From: Streptomyces corallincola
GTDB lineage: Bacteria > Actinomycetota > Actinomycetes > Streptomycetales > Streptomycetaceae
Direction of reading: 5' to 3'
Assembly (NCBI RefSeq): GCF_019104725.1
Contig: NZ_JAHRXF010000001.1
Coordinates: 1-64,000, forward strand
DNA: 64,000 nucleotides
Position numbers and translations under genes: made by a program. How positions within the stretch are numbered: position 1 is the stretch's first letter; each line of letters begins with the position of its first letter. Below, one piece after another: positions 9,626 to 17,895 of the stretch. The notes under the pieces were generated by a model. That model was not told where the DNA came from, did no database searches, and was given only the letters and a program-made list of their open reading frames with translations.

Positions 9626-10656
9626 TACGCGTCGTGCTCCGCCAGCCACGCGTCCTCGGCGGCGTAGTCCAGCAGGTCCGGGTAGGCGCCGGCCAGCGTC
9701 GGGAAGCACTCCCGCCAGTCCCGGCCGCGTGCCGTGGCGGCCAGCCACTCCACGGTCTCGGCCACGCCCTCCGCGTACGAAGCGAGCGGCCGGTAGCCCA
9801 GCTCCCGTTCGGCGGCGGACATGTCGAGCACCGTCGGCAGCGGCACCGACCACGGAGTTCCGCCCACCGATCCGGCGGGCGGCCCGTCGAGCAGCACCGT
9901 CTCGGTCTCCACGCCCATCACGGCGTCCACCGCCACACCGATCTCCGCGACCGTCGGCGCGTCCGGATCGACCGCGTTCAGCACCCGCGACCCCGGCCGG
10001 GCCGCCGCCAGCCGGACCAGCTCCGCGATGTTCCGCGCGCCCGCCGGATGGAACCGGGAGTCACCCCGGTACGACAGCACCCGGCGCCGACGCCCGTCCA
10101 GGTTCCGGCCCACGAACCAGAACTCGCGCGGCAGCGGGCTGTGCGGACCGTGCACGGCACCCGCCCGCAGCAGCGTCGTCGGCAACCGGTCCCCGGCGGC
10201 GAGGAGTTCACGCTCCAGCCCCGCCTTGCCCGTGGCGTACGACGCGTCGCCCGGGGCCACCGTCGGCTGGGTCTCCGCCATCGGCACCGGGTAGTGCGGG
10301 AAACCGTCCGGCTGCTCCTGGGTGTCGAAACCGCGCCCCGCGTCGTCCTCGTACACCGCCACCGTGGAGATCACCACGGCCGAGCCGACGCGGTCCGCCA
10401 GCGCGGTCAGCTGCCGTCCGTGCGCCGCCGTGAAGGCGACCACGTCCACCACCAGATCGCAGCCGTCGCCCACCAGGGCCGCGAGCCCCGCCTCGTCGGA
10501 CCGGTCCAGTCGCGCGGTCCGCACCCCCTCGCCCCAGGACGCGTCCCGTCCGCCGCCCCGCGAGGCGGCCGTCACCTCCCAGCCGTCCCGCTCCAGAGCC
10601 CGCACCGCGGGCCGCCCGATCTGTCCGTTCGCTCCGATCACCACCGCTGTCCTCAT
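9625..10656 (-). CDS. NAD-dependent epimerase/dehydratase family protein (extended SDR)
   Basis: A 343-aa Rossmann protein. The N-terminal nucleotide motif VVIGANGQIGRPA fits the atypical/extended SDR pattern, followed by DLVVDVVAFTAAHG and the active-site-like region with SYATGKAGLE (the YxxxK position reads Y-A-T-G-K). Substrate-side segments include LRAGAVHGPHSPLPREFWF. The substrate is unknown. Sugar-nucleotide epimerase-like or isoflavone-reductase-like proteins share this layout. ATG 10656 starts directly at the Rossmann strand. The ribosome site is weak (CTCCCGG). Confidence 0.8.
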   Translation of the reverse strand: MRTAVVIGANGQIGRPAVRALERDGWEVTAASRGGGRDASWGEGVRTARLDRSDEAGLAALVGDGCDLVVDVVAFTAAHGRQLTALADRVGSAVVISTVAVYEDDAGRGFDTQEQPDGFPHYPVPMAETQPTVAPGDASYATGKAGLERELLAAGDRLPTTLLRAGAVHGPHSPLPREFWFVGRNLDGRRRRVLSYRGDSRFHPAGARNIAELVRLAAARPGSRVLNAVDPDAPTVAEIGVAVDAVMGVETETVLLDGPPAGSVGGTPWSVPLPTVLDMSAAERELGYRPLASYAEGVAETVEWLAATARGRDWRECFPTLAGAYPDLLDYAAEDAWLAEHDA

Positions 10657-10748
10657 GCCGGGAGCGTAGGAGGCACCCGGGACGGGGAAGGAGAGTGTTC
10701 CGCTCGGAGCTGAGCCGATCAGCCGAGAGCGGACAACACGCCCGGAGA

Positions 10749-11468
10749 TCAGCCGAGTCGGGCCCTCCTGTGGCCCTGCTCCTTGCGTTCGGCTGCCGCG
10801 GCCTCCTTCACCACGGCCGCGTACTCGTCCACGTACTCCTGTTCCGACAGAGAGAGGATCGCGTACATGATCTCGTCGGTGACCGCCCGCAGGATCGCCT
10901 TCTCGTTCTCCATGCCCGCGTAGCGCGAGAAGTCCAGGGGGGCGCCGAAGCGGATGTCGATACGGCGCGCACGCGGCAGTTTCCGGCCGGGCGGCTGCGC
11001 CTCGAACGTGCCGATCATCGCGCACGGCACCACCGGCACGCCCGCCCGCAGTGCCATCACCGCGACCCCCACCTTGCCCTTGTACAGCCGCCCGTCGTGC
11101 GAACGGGTGCCCTCCGGGTAGATGCCCAGCAGCTCGCCCCGGTCCAGTACCCCGAGCCCTTCCCGGATCGCCGCCTGCCCGGCCTCCTTGCCCGAGCGGT
11201 CCACCGGGATCTGCCCGGCGTTGCGGAAGAAGAACGCGGTCAACCGGCCCTTGACGCCCGGTCCGGTGAAGTACTCCGCCTTGGCGAGGAACGTGATGCG
11301 CCGCTTGAGGATCGCGGGCATCAGGAAGTGGTCCGAGAAGGACAGATGGTTGCCCGCGACGATGGCCGCGCCGGACTCGGGCACATGGTCGAGCCCCTCG
11401 ATACGCGGCCGGAACACCAGCCGCAGCAGCGGCCCCAGCAGCACGTACTTGAGCAGGTGATAGAACAC
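10749..11468 (-). CDS. 1-acyl-sn-glycerol-3-phosphate acyltransferase (PlsC family)
   Basis: A 239-aa membrane-associated acyltransferase of phospholipid synthesis. It has an N-terminal amphipathic/hydrophobic stretch (FYHLLKYVLLGPLLRLVF), the catalytic HX4D block NHLSFSD, the FFFRNAGQIPVDR block and the substrate-phosphate motif YPEGTRS. GTG 11468 was chosen because GGAGGG precedes it and it begins at the conserved N-terminus. The C-terminus is charged (AAAAERKEQGHRRARLG). It is a stand-alone gene, with the rocD terminator upstream and the epimerase 92 nt downstream. Confidence 0.92.
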   Translation of the reverse strand: MFYHLLKYVLLGPLLRLVFRPRIEGLDHVPESGAAIVAGNHLSFSDHFLMPAILKRRITFLAKAEYFTGPGVKGRLTAFFFRNAGQIPVDRSGKEAGQAAIREGLGVLDRGELLGIYPEGTRSHDGRLYKGKVGVAVMALRAGVPVVPCAMIGTFEAQPPGRKLPRARRIDIRFGAPLDFSRYAGMENEKAILRAVTDEIMYAILSLSEQEYVDEYAAVVKEAAAAERKEQGHRRARLG

Positions 11469-11647
11469 GGCACCCTCCGTGGGCGGCTCGGGACCGGCGG
11501 CTCCGGCCGGGCACATCGTCGTGCCCCTGCCATCATCGATTGCCGCGATCGGCCGGGCTAGTCCCCGGCATCCGGCACCGCCACAGACAAGACCCGGCAC
11601 CACCACACACAGGACAACGCCACAGCGGGGCCGGTCCGGGCACAAGG

Positions 11648-11679
11648 GTGGGGCACGGCCACTGACGGCCGTGCCCCAC
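11648..11679 (-). terminator. terminator of the ddaH-rocD operon
   Basis: A 13-bp perfect stem GTGGGGCACGGCC / GGCCGTGCCCCAC with a 6-nt loop, 22 nt past the rocD stop on the minus strand. Confidence 0.8.
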
Positions 11680-11701
11680 CCCCACCCCCGTTCCCGCAGC
11701 C

Positions 11702-12928
11702 TCACTCCGCCGCGCGCAGCACCTTCTCCAACGAACCCAGCGCGCCCCGCAGTTCGTCCGCCGTGATGGTCAGCGGCGGTGCGATCCGGATCGTGGAGCC
11801 GTGTGTGTCCTTGACCAGGACACCTTCGCGCATCAGCAGCTCGCTGATCTCGCGGCCGGTGCCGAGCGCCGGGTCCACGTCCACCCCGGCCCACAGTCCG
11901 CGCGCCCGGAACCCGGTCACGCCCCGGCCGACCAGCCCGGTCAGACCGTCGCGCAGCACCTCGCCGAGGTCGGCCGCCCGGCGCTGGAACTCACCGGTCT
12001 CCAGCAGTTCCACCACCGCCGTGCCGACGGCCGCCGCGAGCGGGTTGCCGCCGAACGTGGAACCGTGCTCGCCGGGGTGCAGCACCCCCATCACCTCGCG
12101 CCGGGCGACCACCGCCGACACCGGCACGATGCCGCCGCCCAGCGCCTTGCCCAGCAGCACCACGTCGGGGACGACCCCCTCGTGGTCCACGGCGAGGGTG
12201 CGCCCGGTGCGGCCCAGCCCCGACTGGATCTCGTCCGCGACGAACAGGCACCCGGCCCGCCGGGTCAGCTCCCGCACCCCGGTCAGATAACCGTCGTCGG
12301 GGATGACGACCCCGGCCTCGCCCTGGATCGGCTCGATCAGCACGGCCGCCGTCGTCTCGTCCACGGCCGCCTCCAGCGCGGCCAGGTCGTTGTACGGCAC
12401 GACCTTGAAACCGGGTGTGAACGGGCCGAAGCCCGCCCGCGCCGACTCGTCGGTGGAGAAGCTGACGATCGTGGTCGTCCGCCCGTGGAAGTTGTCCGCC
12501 GCGACGACGATCGTGGCCCGGTCGGCGGGGACGCCCTTCACGTCGTACGCCCACTTGCGGGCCAGCTTGATGCCGCTCTCCACCGCCTCGGCGCCGGTGT
12601 TCATCGGCAGCACCATGTCGAGGCCGATCAGCGCGGCCAGCCGCTCCGCGAACCCGGCCAGCCGGTCGTTGTGGAAGGCGCGGGAGGTCAGGGTGAGCCG
12701 GTCCAGCTGGCGGTGCGCCGCCTCGACCAGCGCGGGGTGGCGGTGGCCGAAGTTGAGCGCCGAGTAACCGGCCAGCAGGTCGAGATAGCGGCGGCCCTCC
12801 ACGTCCTCGACCCAGGCGCCCTCCGCCTCAGCGACGACTACGGGCAGCGGATGGTAGTTGTGCGCGAGGACCGGCTCCTCGGCCTTGATCAGGTCCTCGG
12901 ACGTGGCGGGGCGCGCGGGTGCGGTCAT
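11702..12928 (-). CDS. rocD: ornithine aminotransferase
   Basis: A 408-aa PLP enzyme converting ornithine and 2-oxoglutarate to glutamate semialdehyde and glutamate. Class-III aminotransferase landmarks are present: LAGYSALNFGHRHP, the MNTGAEAVESGIKLARKW phosphate loop, NFHGRTTTIVSFS, LIEPIQGEAGV, LFVADEIQSGLGRTG with the PLP Asp, and the Schiff-base Lys in VVLLGKALGGG. The sequence HGSTFGGNPLA completes the fold. It overlaps the upstream DDAH-like gene by 4 nt (ATGA), so both belong to one operon that disposes of arginine-derived ornithine or analogues. Confidence 0.94.
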   Translation of the reverse strand: MTAPARPATSEDLIKAEEPVLAHNYHPLPVVVAEAEGAWVEDVEGRRYLDLLAGYSALNFGHRHPALVEAAHRQLDRLTLTSRAFHNDRLAGFAERLAALIGLDMVLPMNTGAEAVESGIKLARKWAYDVKGVPADRATIVVAADNFHGRTTTIVSFSTDESARAGFGPFTPGFKVVPYNDLAALEAAVDETTAAVLIEPIQGEAGVVIPDDGYLTGVRELTRRAGCLFVADEIQSGLGRTGRTLAVDHEGVVPDVVLLGKALGGGIVPVSAVVARREVMGVLHPGEHGSTFGGNPLAAAVGTAVVELLETGEFQRRAADLGEVLRDGLTGLVGRGVTGFRARGLWAGVDVDPALGTGREISELLMREGVLVKDTHGSTIRIAPPLTITADELRGALGSLEKVLRAAE

Positions 12929-13737
12929 CAGCGGATCTCCTGGGTGCAGCACTTGATGCCGCCGCCTGCCTTGTGGAACTCCGACAGATCGACGGGGACG
13001 GGGTCGTAACCGTGCTCGGCCAGGCGCTCGGCGAGCACCTCGGCCTGGGGTGCGATGAAGACGTTCCGGCCGTCGGACACCGAGTTCAGGCCGAACGCCA
13101 TCGCGTCGTCGCGGGTGGCCAGCACCGCGTCCGGGTAGAGCCGCCGCAGCACCTCCCGGCTGCCCGCCGAGAACGCCTCCGGGTAGTACACGATGTTGTC
13201 GTCGTCCAGCACGAACAGGGCCGTGTCCAGGTGGTAGAAGTACGGGTCCACCAGGGTCAGCCCGATCACCGGGTGGCCCAGGACCTCCTGGACCTCGCGG
13301 TGCGCGTCCCTGGTGGTGCGGAACCCGGTGCCCGCCAGGACGTACCGGCCGGTCCACACCAGGTCGCCCTCGCCCTCGGCGACCGCCAGCGGGCGGTGCA
13401 CCTCGTATCCGGCCGACGTGAACCACAGGGCGTAGTGCTCGGACTCGGGGCGCCGCTCCTGGGCGTGGAACAGGGAGCCGAACACCCGGCCGCCGACCAC
13501 GAAGGCGGCGTTCGCGGCGAAGACCATGTCGGGCAGACCGGGCACCGGCTCCACGGTCTCGACACGGTGGCCGTGCTCGCGGTAGGCACGGACGAGCCCC
13601 TGCCACTGCTCCCCGGCGAGCCCGGTGTCCACCGGAGATTCGGGACGCATCCACGGATTGATGGCGTACTGCACCGCGAAGTGGCGGGGTTCGCAGACCA
13701 GGAAGCGCCGGAGGCGCGGCACACGGGTGGTGGGCAC
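12928..13737 (-). CDS. ddaH: dimethylargininase / DDAH-like amidinohydrolase
   Basis: A 269-aa member of the amidinotransferase superfamily. DDAH enzymes cleave N-methylated arginines to citrulline and methylamines. The fold markers are PRHFAVQYAINPWM, MVFAANAAFV, GEGDLVW with substrate acids, the catalytic His in PYFYHLDTALFVL and the nucleophilic Cys in GGGIKCCTQEI near the C-terminus. GTG 13737 has a strong GGAGGAAA site. Co-transcription with rocD and an Lrp gene upstream suggest arginine/ornithine catabolism. Which guanidino compound is used cannot be read from the sequence. Confidence 0.85.
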   Translation of the reverse strand: MPTTRVPRLRRFLVCEPRHFAVQYAINPWMRPESPVDTGLAGEQWQGLVRAYREHGHRVETVEPVPGLPDMVFAANAAFVVGGRVFGSLFHAQERRPESEHYALWFTSAGYEVHRPLAVAEGEGDLVWTGRYVLAGTGFRTTRDAHREVQEVLGHPVIGLTLVDPYFYHLDTALFVLDDDNIVYYPEAFSAGSREVLRRLYPDAVLATRDDAMAFGLNSVSDGRNVFIAPQAEVLAERLAEHGYDPVPVDLSEFHKAGGGIKCCTQEIR

Positions 13738-13901
13738 AGAGGGTTTCCTCCGCTTTCCAGTGCGTCACTGAGGTGTGTCACCACGGTAGAAAGCGCGGGG
13801 GAGGCTCCACAAGCGCGGAATCTTGCGTGTCGGCGCAGGATCGCTGCGTCCTGAGCAGCCGAAACGCAACAGAAATGCGCCGCTCGGGGTTTACGGCGCG
13901 C

Positions 13902-14387
13902 TCATTCGGGTGCGGCCTGAGTGGCACCGGCCTCGGGGCTGTCGGGGAGCAGATGGGAGAGCACCATGACGCTGACCGTCTTGCGGATGAACGGCTCGGC
14001 GCGGAACCGCTCCAGCACCTCCTCGAAGTGCTCCACGTCCCGCGCCCGCACGTGCAGCAGGGCGTCCGCGCCACCGGTGACCGTCATCGCGGCCGTGATC
14101 TCCGGATGGTTGCGGACCACCTCCGCGAGCCGCCGGGGCGGGGCGGCGCCCTCGCAGTAGACCTCGACGTACGCCTCGGTGCGCCAGCCCAGCGCGGAGG
14201 GCTGCACGGTCGCCGTGAACCCGGTGATCACCCCGGTCTCCCGCAGCCGGTCCACCCGCCGTTTCACCGCGGTCGCCGACAGCCCGACCACGGCGCCGAT
14301 CTCGGCGAAGCTGGTCCGGGCGTTCGCCATCAGCGCGGTGATGATCTTGCGGTCGAGGTCGTCGAAGGACGCGGCCCTGCTGTTCAT
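13902..14387 (-). CDS. Lrp/AsnC family transcriptional regulator
   Basis: A 161-aa regulator. It has an N-terminal winged HTH (DDLDRKIITALMANARTSFAEIGAVVGLSATAVKRRVDRL region) and a C-terminal RAM effector-binding domain (VTGGADALLHVRARDVEHFEEV). Lrp proteins are octameric and sense amino acids. It sits upstream of and in line with ddaH-rocD, 165 nt away, and is the obvious candidate regulator. The usual arrangement for an autoregulated Lrp with a target operon is divergent, so here it may use its own promoter. Confidence 0.92.
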   Translation of the reverse strand: MNSRAASFDDLDRKIITALMANARTSFAEIGAVVGLSATAVKRRVDRLRETGVITGFTATVQPSALGWRTEAYVEVYCEGAAPPRRLAEVVRNHPEITAAMTVTGGADALLHVRARDVEHFEEVLERFRAEPFIRKTVSVMVLSHLLPDSPEAGATQAAPE

Positions 14388-14466
14388 GCGGGCACTGTAA
14401 TCAGCGCCGGGCCGGGTCGGCGCCCGGCCCGCGCGGGAACGTGCCGGAAGGGCCCGCGGACACGGC

Positions 14467-14634
14467 CTACGGCTTGGTGAGGATCATGGCGACGGTCAGC
14501 AGCCCCAGTACGACCCAGCCGAACCACAGCCAGCCGTTGCTGCCGAGCGCGACCGTGTACGCGGAGACGACGACGAGCCCGCCGATGGTCAGCGCGCCCA
14601 TCGCCTTGGTGGAACCGTTCGTGGAACCGGGCAT
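14467..14634 (-). CDS. small two-helix membrane protein
   Basis: A 55-aa protein starting MPGSTNGSTKAMGALTIGG. It has two hydrophobic segments (LTIGGLVVVSAYTVAL and WLWFGWVVLGLLTVAMI) separated by GSNGW. A GAGGAGGG site sits 7 nt before ATG 14634 and codon use is GC3-rich, so it is a real short gene. It lies about 110 nt downstream of the CtaG-like gene on the same strand and may be a companion of it. No function is known to me. Confidence 0.75.
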   Translation of the reverse strand: MPGSTNGSTKAMGALTIGGLVVVSAYTVALGSNGWLWFGWVVLGLLTVAMILTKP

Positions 14635-14748
14635 CGCGGCACCCTCCTCGTCATCGGTCCACCTGCGTGTCCACCTTCATGGTGCCCCGATTCCGGCCCG
14701 GAAGGCAGCCCGCACGGGACACGTCGGCCGGTTCCGGCGTCCGGTGGG

Positions 14749-15699
14749 TCAGCTCCGGCGGCCGTTGAGGGAGGCCAGATACGCGTTGTACGCCTCCAGC
14801 TCCTTGTCGCCGTCCCGGTCGGCCGCCCGGTCGGTGCGGCGGGCATGCCGCTGCTCGGAGCGGTACCACTGGAACAGCAGCGCGATCAGCACCAGCACCG
14901 ACGGGATCTCGCTGAACGCCCAGGCGATACCGCCCGCCGCGTTCTGGTCCGCGAGGGCGTCGATGCCGAGCGAGGCGGACGGATGCTCGAACGTGCGGAC
15001 CATCGGCGCGGACGCCATCATCAGCGCGATGCCGAAGAACGCGTGGAACGGCATGCCCGCGAACAGCTCCAGCATCCGCATCAGATAACCCGGTCGGTGC
15101 GGGCCGGGGTCCACGCCGATGATCGGCCAGAAGAACACCACGCCGACCGCGAGGAAGTGCACCATCATGGCGATGTGCCCGGTGCGCGACCCCATCAGGA
15201 AGTCGAAGATCGGCGTGAAGTACAGGGCGTAGAGGCTGGCGATGAACAGCGGGATCGTGAACGCCGGATGCGTGACGATCCGCATGTACCGGCTGTGCAG
15301 CAGCGCCAGCAGCAGTTCGCGCGGCCCCTTGCGGCCCCGGCCCGCCACCGGCAGCGCGCGCAGCGCCAGGGTCATCGGGGCGCCGAGCAGCACCAGGATC
15401 GGCGACAGCATGCTGATCACCATGTGCTGCACCATGTGCACGCTGAACATGACCATGCCGTAGTCGTTCAGCCGGGTGCACATCATCAGCCCGATGGTCA
15501 GCACCCCGAGGGTGAACGACACCGTGCGGCCCACCGGCCACGCGTCGCCGCGCCGGTGGAGCTTCAGCACGCCCCAGCCGTAGAGGCCGAGCCCGAGCAG
15601 ACAGGCGATCAGGAAGAACGGGTCGGCCGACCAGGCGAGCCCCCGTCCCAGCGTGAACGGCGGCAGATCCATCGTCATGCCGTGCCCGCTGTGATCCAT
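14749..15699 (-). CDS. CtaG/Caa3-type cytochrome c oxidase assembly factor, polytopic membrane protein
   Basis: A 316-aa integral membrane protein of the caa3_CtaG family, linked to copper delivery or assembly of haem-copper oxidases. It has about seven hydrophobic segments and family motifs such as HMVQHMVISMLSPILVLLGAP, a His-rich core likely facing copper or haem, and FFWPIIGVDPGP. The N-terminus MDHSGHGMTMD is Met/His-rich and could bind copper. ATG 15699 has AGGAG at good spacing; an upstream in-frame start at 15750 adds a non-conserved stretch. The cytochrome oxidase subunit I gene in this window is 36 kb away. Confidence 0.88.
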   Translation of the reverse strand: MDHSGHGMTMDLPPFTLGRGLAWSADPFFLIACLLGLGLYGWGVLKLHRRGDAWPVGRTVSFTLGVLTIGLMMCTRLNDYGMVMFSVHMVQHMVISMLSPILVLLGAPMTLALRALPVAGRGRKGPRELLLALLHSRYMRIVTHPAFTIPLFIASLYALYFTPIFDFLMGSRTGHIAMMVHFLAVGVVFFWPIIGVDPGPHRPGYLMRMLELFAGMPFHAFFGIALMMASAPMVRTFEHPSASLGIDALADQNAAGGIAWAFSEIPSVLVLIALLFQWYRSEQRHARRTDRAADRDGDKELEAYNAYLASLNGRRS

Positions 15700-15754
15700 C
15701 CGCCGGCTCCTGATTCGTGGGGGTTGTGCGTGTCTGTCCGGCCCCCACACTAGA

Positions 15755-15788
15755 GGCGCCCCCGGTCACGACCGTGACCGGGGGCGCC
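15755..15788 (-). terminator. terminator after pfkA
   Basis: A perfect 15-bp stem GGCGCCCCCGGTCAC paired across a 4-nt loop, 19 nt beyond the pfkA stop. It also insulates the CtaG-like gene promoter. Confidence 0.85.
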
Positions 15789-15806
15789 TTCGCGTCACCA
15801 GGGGTG

Positions 15807-16832
15807 CTACAGCACGCACTCCGCCTCGGCGTACCGCTCGGCGGGCACCGTCTTCAGGGTCTCCACGGCCTCCGCGAGCGGCACCATCCGGATCTCGGTG
15901 CCTTGCAGCGCCGTCATCTTCCCGAACTCGCCCCGGTGCACGGCCTCCACCGCGTGCCAGCCGAACCGGGTGGCCAGCACCCTGTCGTACGGCGTCGGCG
16001 TTCCGCCACGCTGCACATGGCCGAGGATGACCGGCCGGGCCTCCTTGCCGAGCCGCTGCTCCAGCTCGACGGAGAGCTGGCGCGCTATGCCCGCGAACCG
16101 CTCGTGGCCGTACACGTCCCGGCCGCCCTCGTCGAACTCCATCGACCCCGCACGCGGCTTGGCGCCCTCGGCGGCCACCACGATCGCGGACCGCTTGCCC
16201 GCCGCGAACCGGGCGCCGACCCGCTCGGCCAGCTCCTCGATGTCGAAGGGCCGTTCCGGGACGACCACGGCGTGCGCACCGGCGGCCGTGCCGGAGTGCA
16301 GCGCGATCCAGCCGGTGTGCCGCCCCATGACCTCGACGATCAGCACCCGCTGGTGCGACTCGGCGGTGGTCTTCAGCCGGTCCAGGGCCTCGGTGGCGAC
16401 CCCGACCGCGGTGTCGAAACCGAAGGTGACGTCGGTGACCGCGATGTCGTTGTCGATGGTCTTGGGGACGCCCACTATCGGCAGCCCGTTGTCCGACAGC
16501 AGCCGGGCCGCCTTGAGCGTGCCCTCACCGCCGATCGGGATGATCGCGTCCAGGCCCAGTTCCTCGACGTGCCCGCGCGCGCGGGCCACTCCGTCCCGCA
16601 ACTGCTCAGGGCGGACCCGCGACGAACCCAGGATGGTGCCGCCGCGCGCCAGGATGCCGCTGACGGCGTCCAGGTCGAGCTTGGTGTAGTCGCATTCCAG
16701 GAGGCCCTTCCAGCCGTCCAGGAAACCGATGACCTCGTCGCCGTGGTCGGCGACGGCACGGTGCACGACGGACCGGATGACGGCGTTCAGACCGGGGCAG
16801 TCGCCACCGGAGGTGAGGACACCAATACGCAT
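15807..16832 (-). CDS. pfkA: 6-phosphofructokinase
   Basis: The 341-aa glycolytic enzyme phosphorylating fructose 6-phosphate. It has MRIGVLTSGGDCPGLNAVIR at the N-terminus, the nucleotide loop PIGGEGTLKAA, catalytic PKTIDNDIAVTD with the general-base Asp, EVMGRHTGWIAL for substrate binding and GHVQRGGTPTPYDRVLAT. GGEGT in place of GGDGS is the form seen in actinobacterial group-III enzymes, which use ATP. It is monocistronic and followed by a terminator. Confidence 0.96.
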   Translation of the reverse strand: MRIGVLTSGGDCPGLNAVIRSVVHRAVADHGDEVIGFLDGWKGLLECDYTKLDLDAVSGILARGGTILGSSRVRPEQLRDGVARARGHVEELGLDAIIPIGGEGTLKAARLLSDNGLPIVGVPKTIDNDIAVTDVTFGFDTAVGVATEALDRLKTTAESHQRVLIVEVMGRHTGWIALHSGTAAGAHAVVVPERPFDIEELAERVGARFAAGKRSAIVVAAEGAKPRAGSMEFDEGGRDVYGHERFAGIARQLSVELEQRLGKEARPVILGHVQRGGTPTPYDRVLATRFGWHAVEAVHRGEFGKMTALQGTEIRMVPLAEAVETLKTVPAERYAEAECVL

Positions 16833-17144
16833 AGCCCGAATACCTTCTCAACGTGGGCCGGGTGTGACCGGACCACGTCGTCCGGCGGGTTCCCGGCCAC
16901 CCTACCGGCGGGAGGGGGTGGCTCCACAGCGGGAGTCCGCCTGATGGACGCACCCGCACATGTGAGCGGAGGAGCCGTCAGGCGAACCCTCTGTGCAGGG
17001 TGCCCTTCCACGCTGAGACGGTGTTGATACGGCGCTGAGGCGCCGCTTACGCCGAATGCCGCGCGGCAGGTCACGGGGACCGTCACGCGGCATTCGGCAT
17101 TCGGCATTCGGCGTCCGGCGGACGCGCGGACGTACGGGGTGCGC
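16833..17144. other. intergenic region upstream of pfkA
   Basis: About 310 bases with the gatD terminator hairpin (17054-17095) and presumably the pfkA promoter near 16833-16950. No gene is supported. Confidence 0.6.
17054..17095 (-). terminator. hairpin after gatD, followed by CATTCGG repeats
   Basis: A 10-bp perfect outer stem GAATGCCGCG / CGCGGCATTC with further inner pairing, 50 nt beyond the gatD stop. Immediately beside it, CGGCATT repeats three times (about 17088-17112), giving an unusual repeat-plus-hairpin boundary. Confidence 0.7.
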
Positions 17145-17876
17145 TCAGGCAGGCTGCTCCTGCGCCGCCGCGATCCGCTCGTCGCGCAGCGCCTCGTACC
17201 AGCGGTCGTCGATGGGCGGCAGCGCGTTCACGTCGAGGGCCAGCTTCAGCAGCAGGTCCGCGATCTGCGGGTTGCGGGCCAGCACCGGGCCGTGCATGTA
17301 GGTGCCGAACACCGTGCCGTTGTACGCGCCCTCGGTGCCGTCGCCGGTGCCGTTGCCCTTGCCCATGCGGACCTTGGCGAACGGGCGGGCGGTGGCGCCG
17401 AGGTGGGTGACGCCCTGGTGGTTCTCGAACCCGGTCAGCGGGGGCAGCCCGAGCCGGGCGTCGATGTCCCCGAGCACGTCACCGACGCACCGCTCGCCCT
17501 CGCCGCGCACCGACACCACGTCGAGCAGACCGAGGCCCGGCTCGCGCTGGCCGAGGTCGTTGATGAACTCGTGGCCGAGGATCTGGTACCCGGCGCAGAC
17601 CGAGAAGACGATCGCGCCGTTCTCCACCGCCCGCTGGAGATGCCCGTCACGGCGCAGCCGCTCGGCCGCCAGCCGCTGCGGCCGGTCCTCGCCGCCGCCG
17701 ATCAGGTAGATGTCGCCGGAGGTCGGGATCGGCTGGTCGCTGCGCACGTCGAGCCGCGCCACGTCCAGGCCCCGCTGGCGTGCCCGGCGCTCCACGACCA
17801 GGGCGTTGCCCTGGTCGCCGTAGGTGCTCAGCAGGTCCGGGTAGATCCACACCAGCCGCAGTTGGTTGTCGCTCAT
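17145..17876 (-). CDS. gatD: lipid II isoglutaminyl synthase, glutamine amidotransferase subunit
   Basis: A 243-aa CobB/CobQ-like amidotransferase that hydrolyses glutamine and passes ammonia to MurT for amidation of D-Glu in lipid II. The nucleophilic Cys is in FSVCAGYQILGHEF and the catalytic His in FGTYMHGPVLARNP. A stand-alone oxyanion strand is at YLIGGGEDRPQ. ATG 17876 has GGAAGGA upstream. It lies 20 nt downstream of murT on the same strand, the standard pair. Confidence 0.94.
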   Translation of the reverse strand: MSDNQLRLVWIYPDLLSTYGDQGNALVVERRARQRGLDVARLDVRSDQPIPTSGDIYLIGGGEDRPQRLAAERLRRDGHLQRAVENGAIVFSVCAGYQILGHEFINDLGQREPGLGLLDVVSVRGEGERCVGDVLGDIDARLGLPPLTGFENHQGVTHLGATARPFAKVRMGKGNGTGDGTEGAYNGTVFGTYMHGPVLARNPQIADLLLKLALDVNALPPIDDRWYEALRDERIAAAQEQPA

Positions 17877-17895
17877 GAGGTGATCGTCCTTCCGA

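Noticed and set aside
7193..9853. 886-codon minus-strand frame antisense to the aminopeptidase
   Set aside because: Composition is Gly/Val/Arg-rich with no domain, and the opposite strand holds a proven family match.
10694..10740. Imperfect inverted repeat after the acyltransferase gene (GTGTTCCGCTCGG / CCGAGAGCGGACAACAC)
   Set aside because: Pairing needs several bulges; too weak to list as a terminator.
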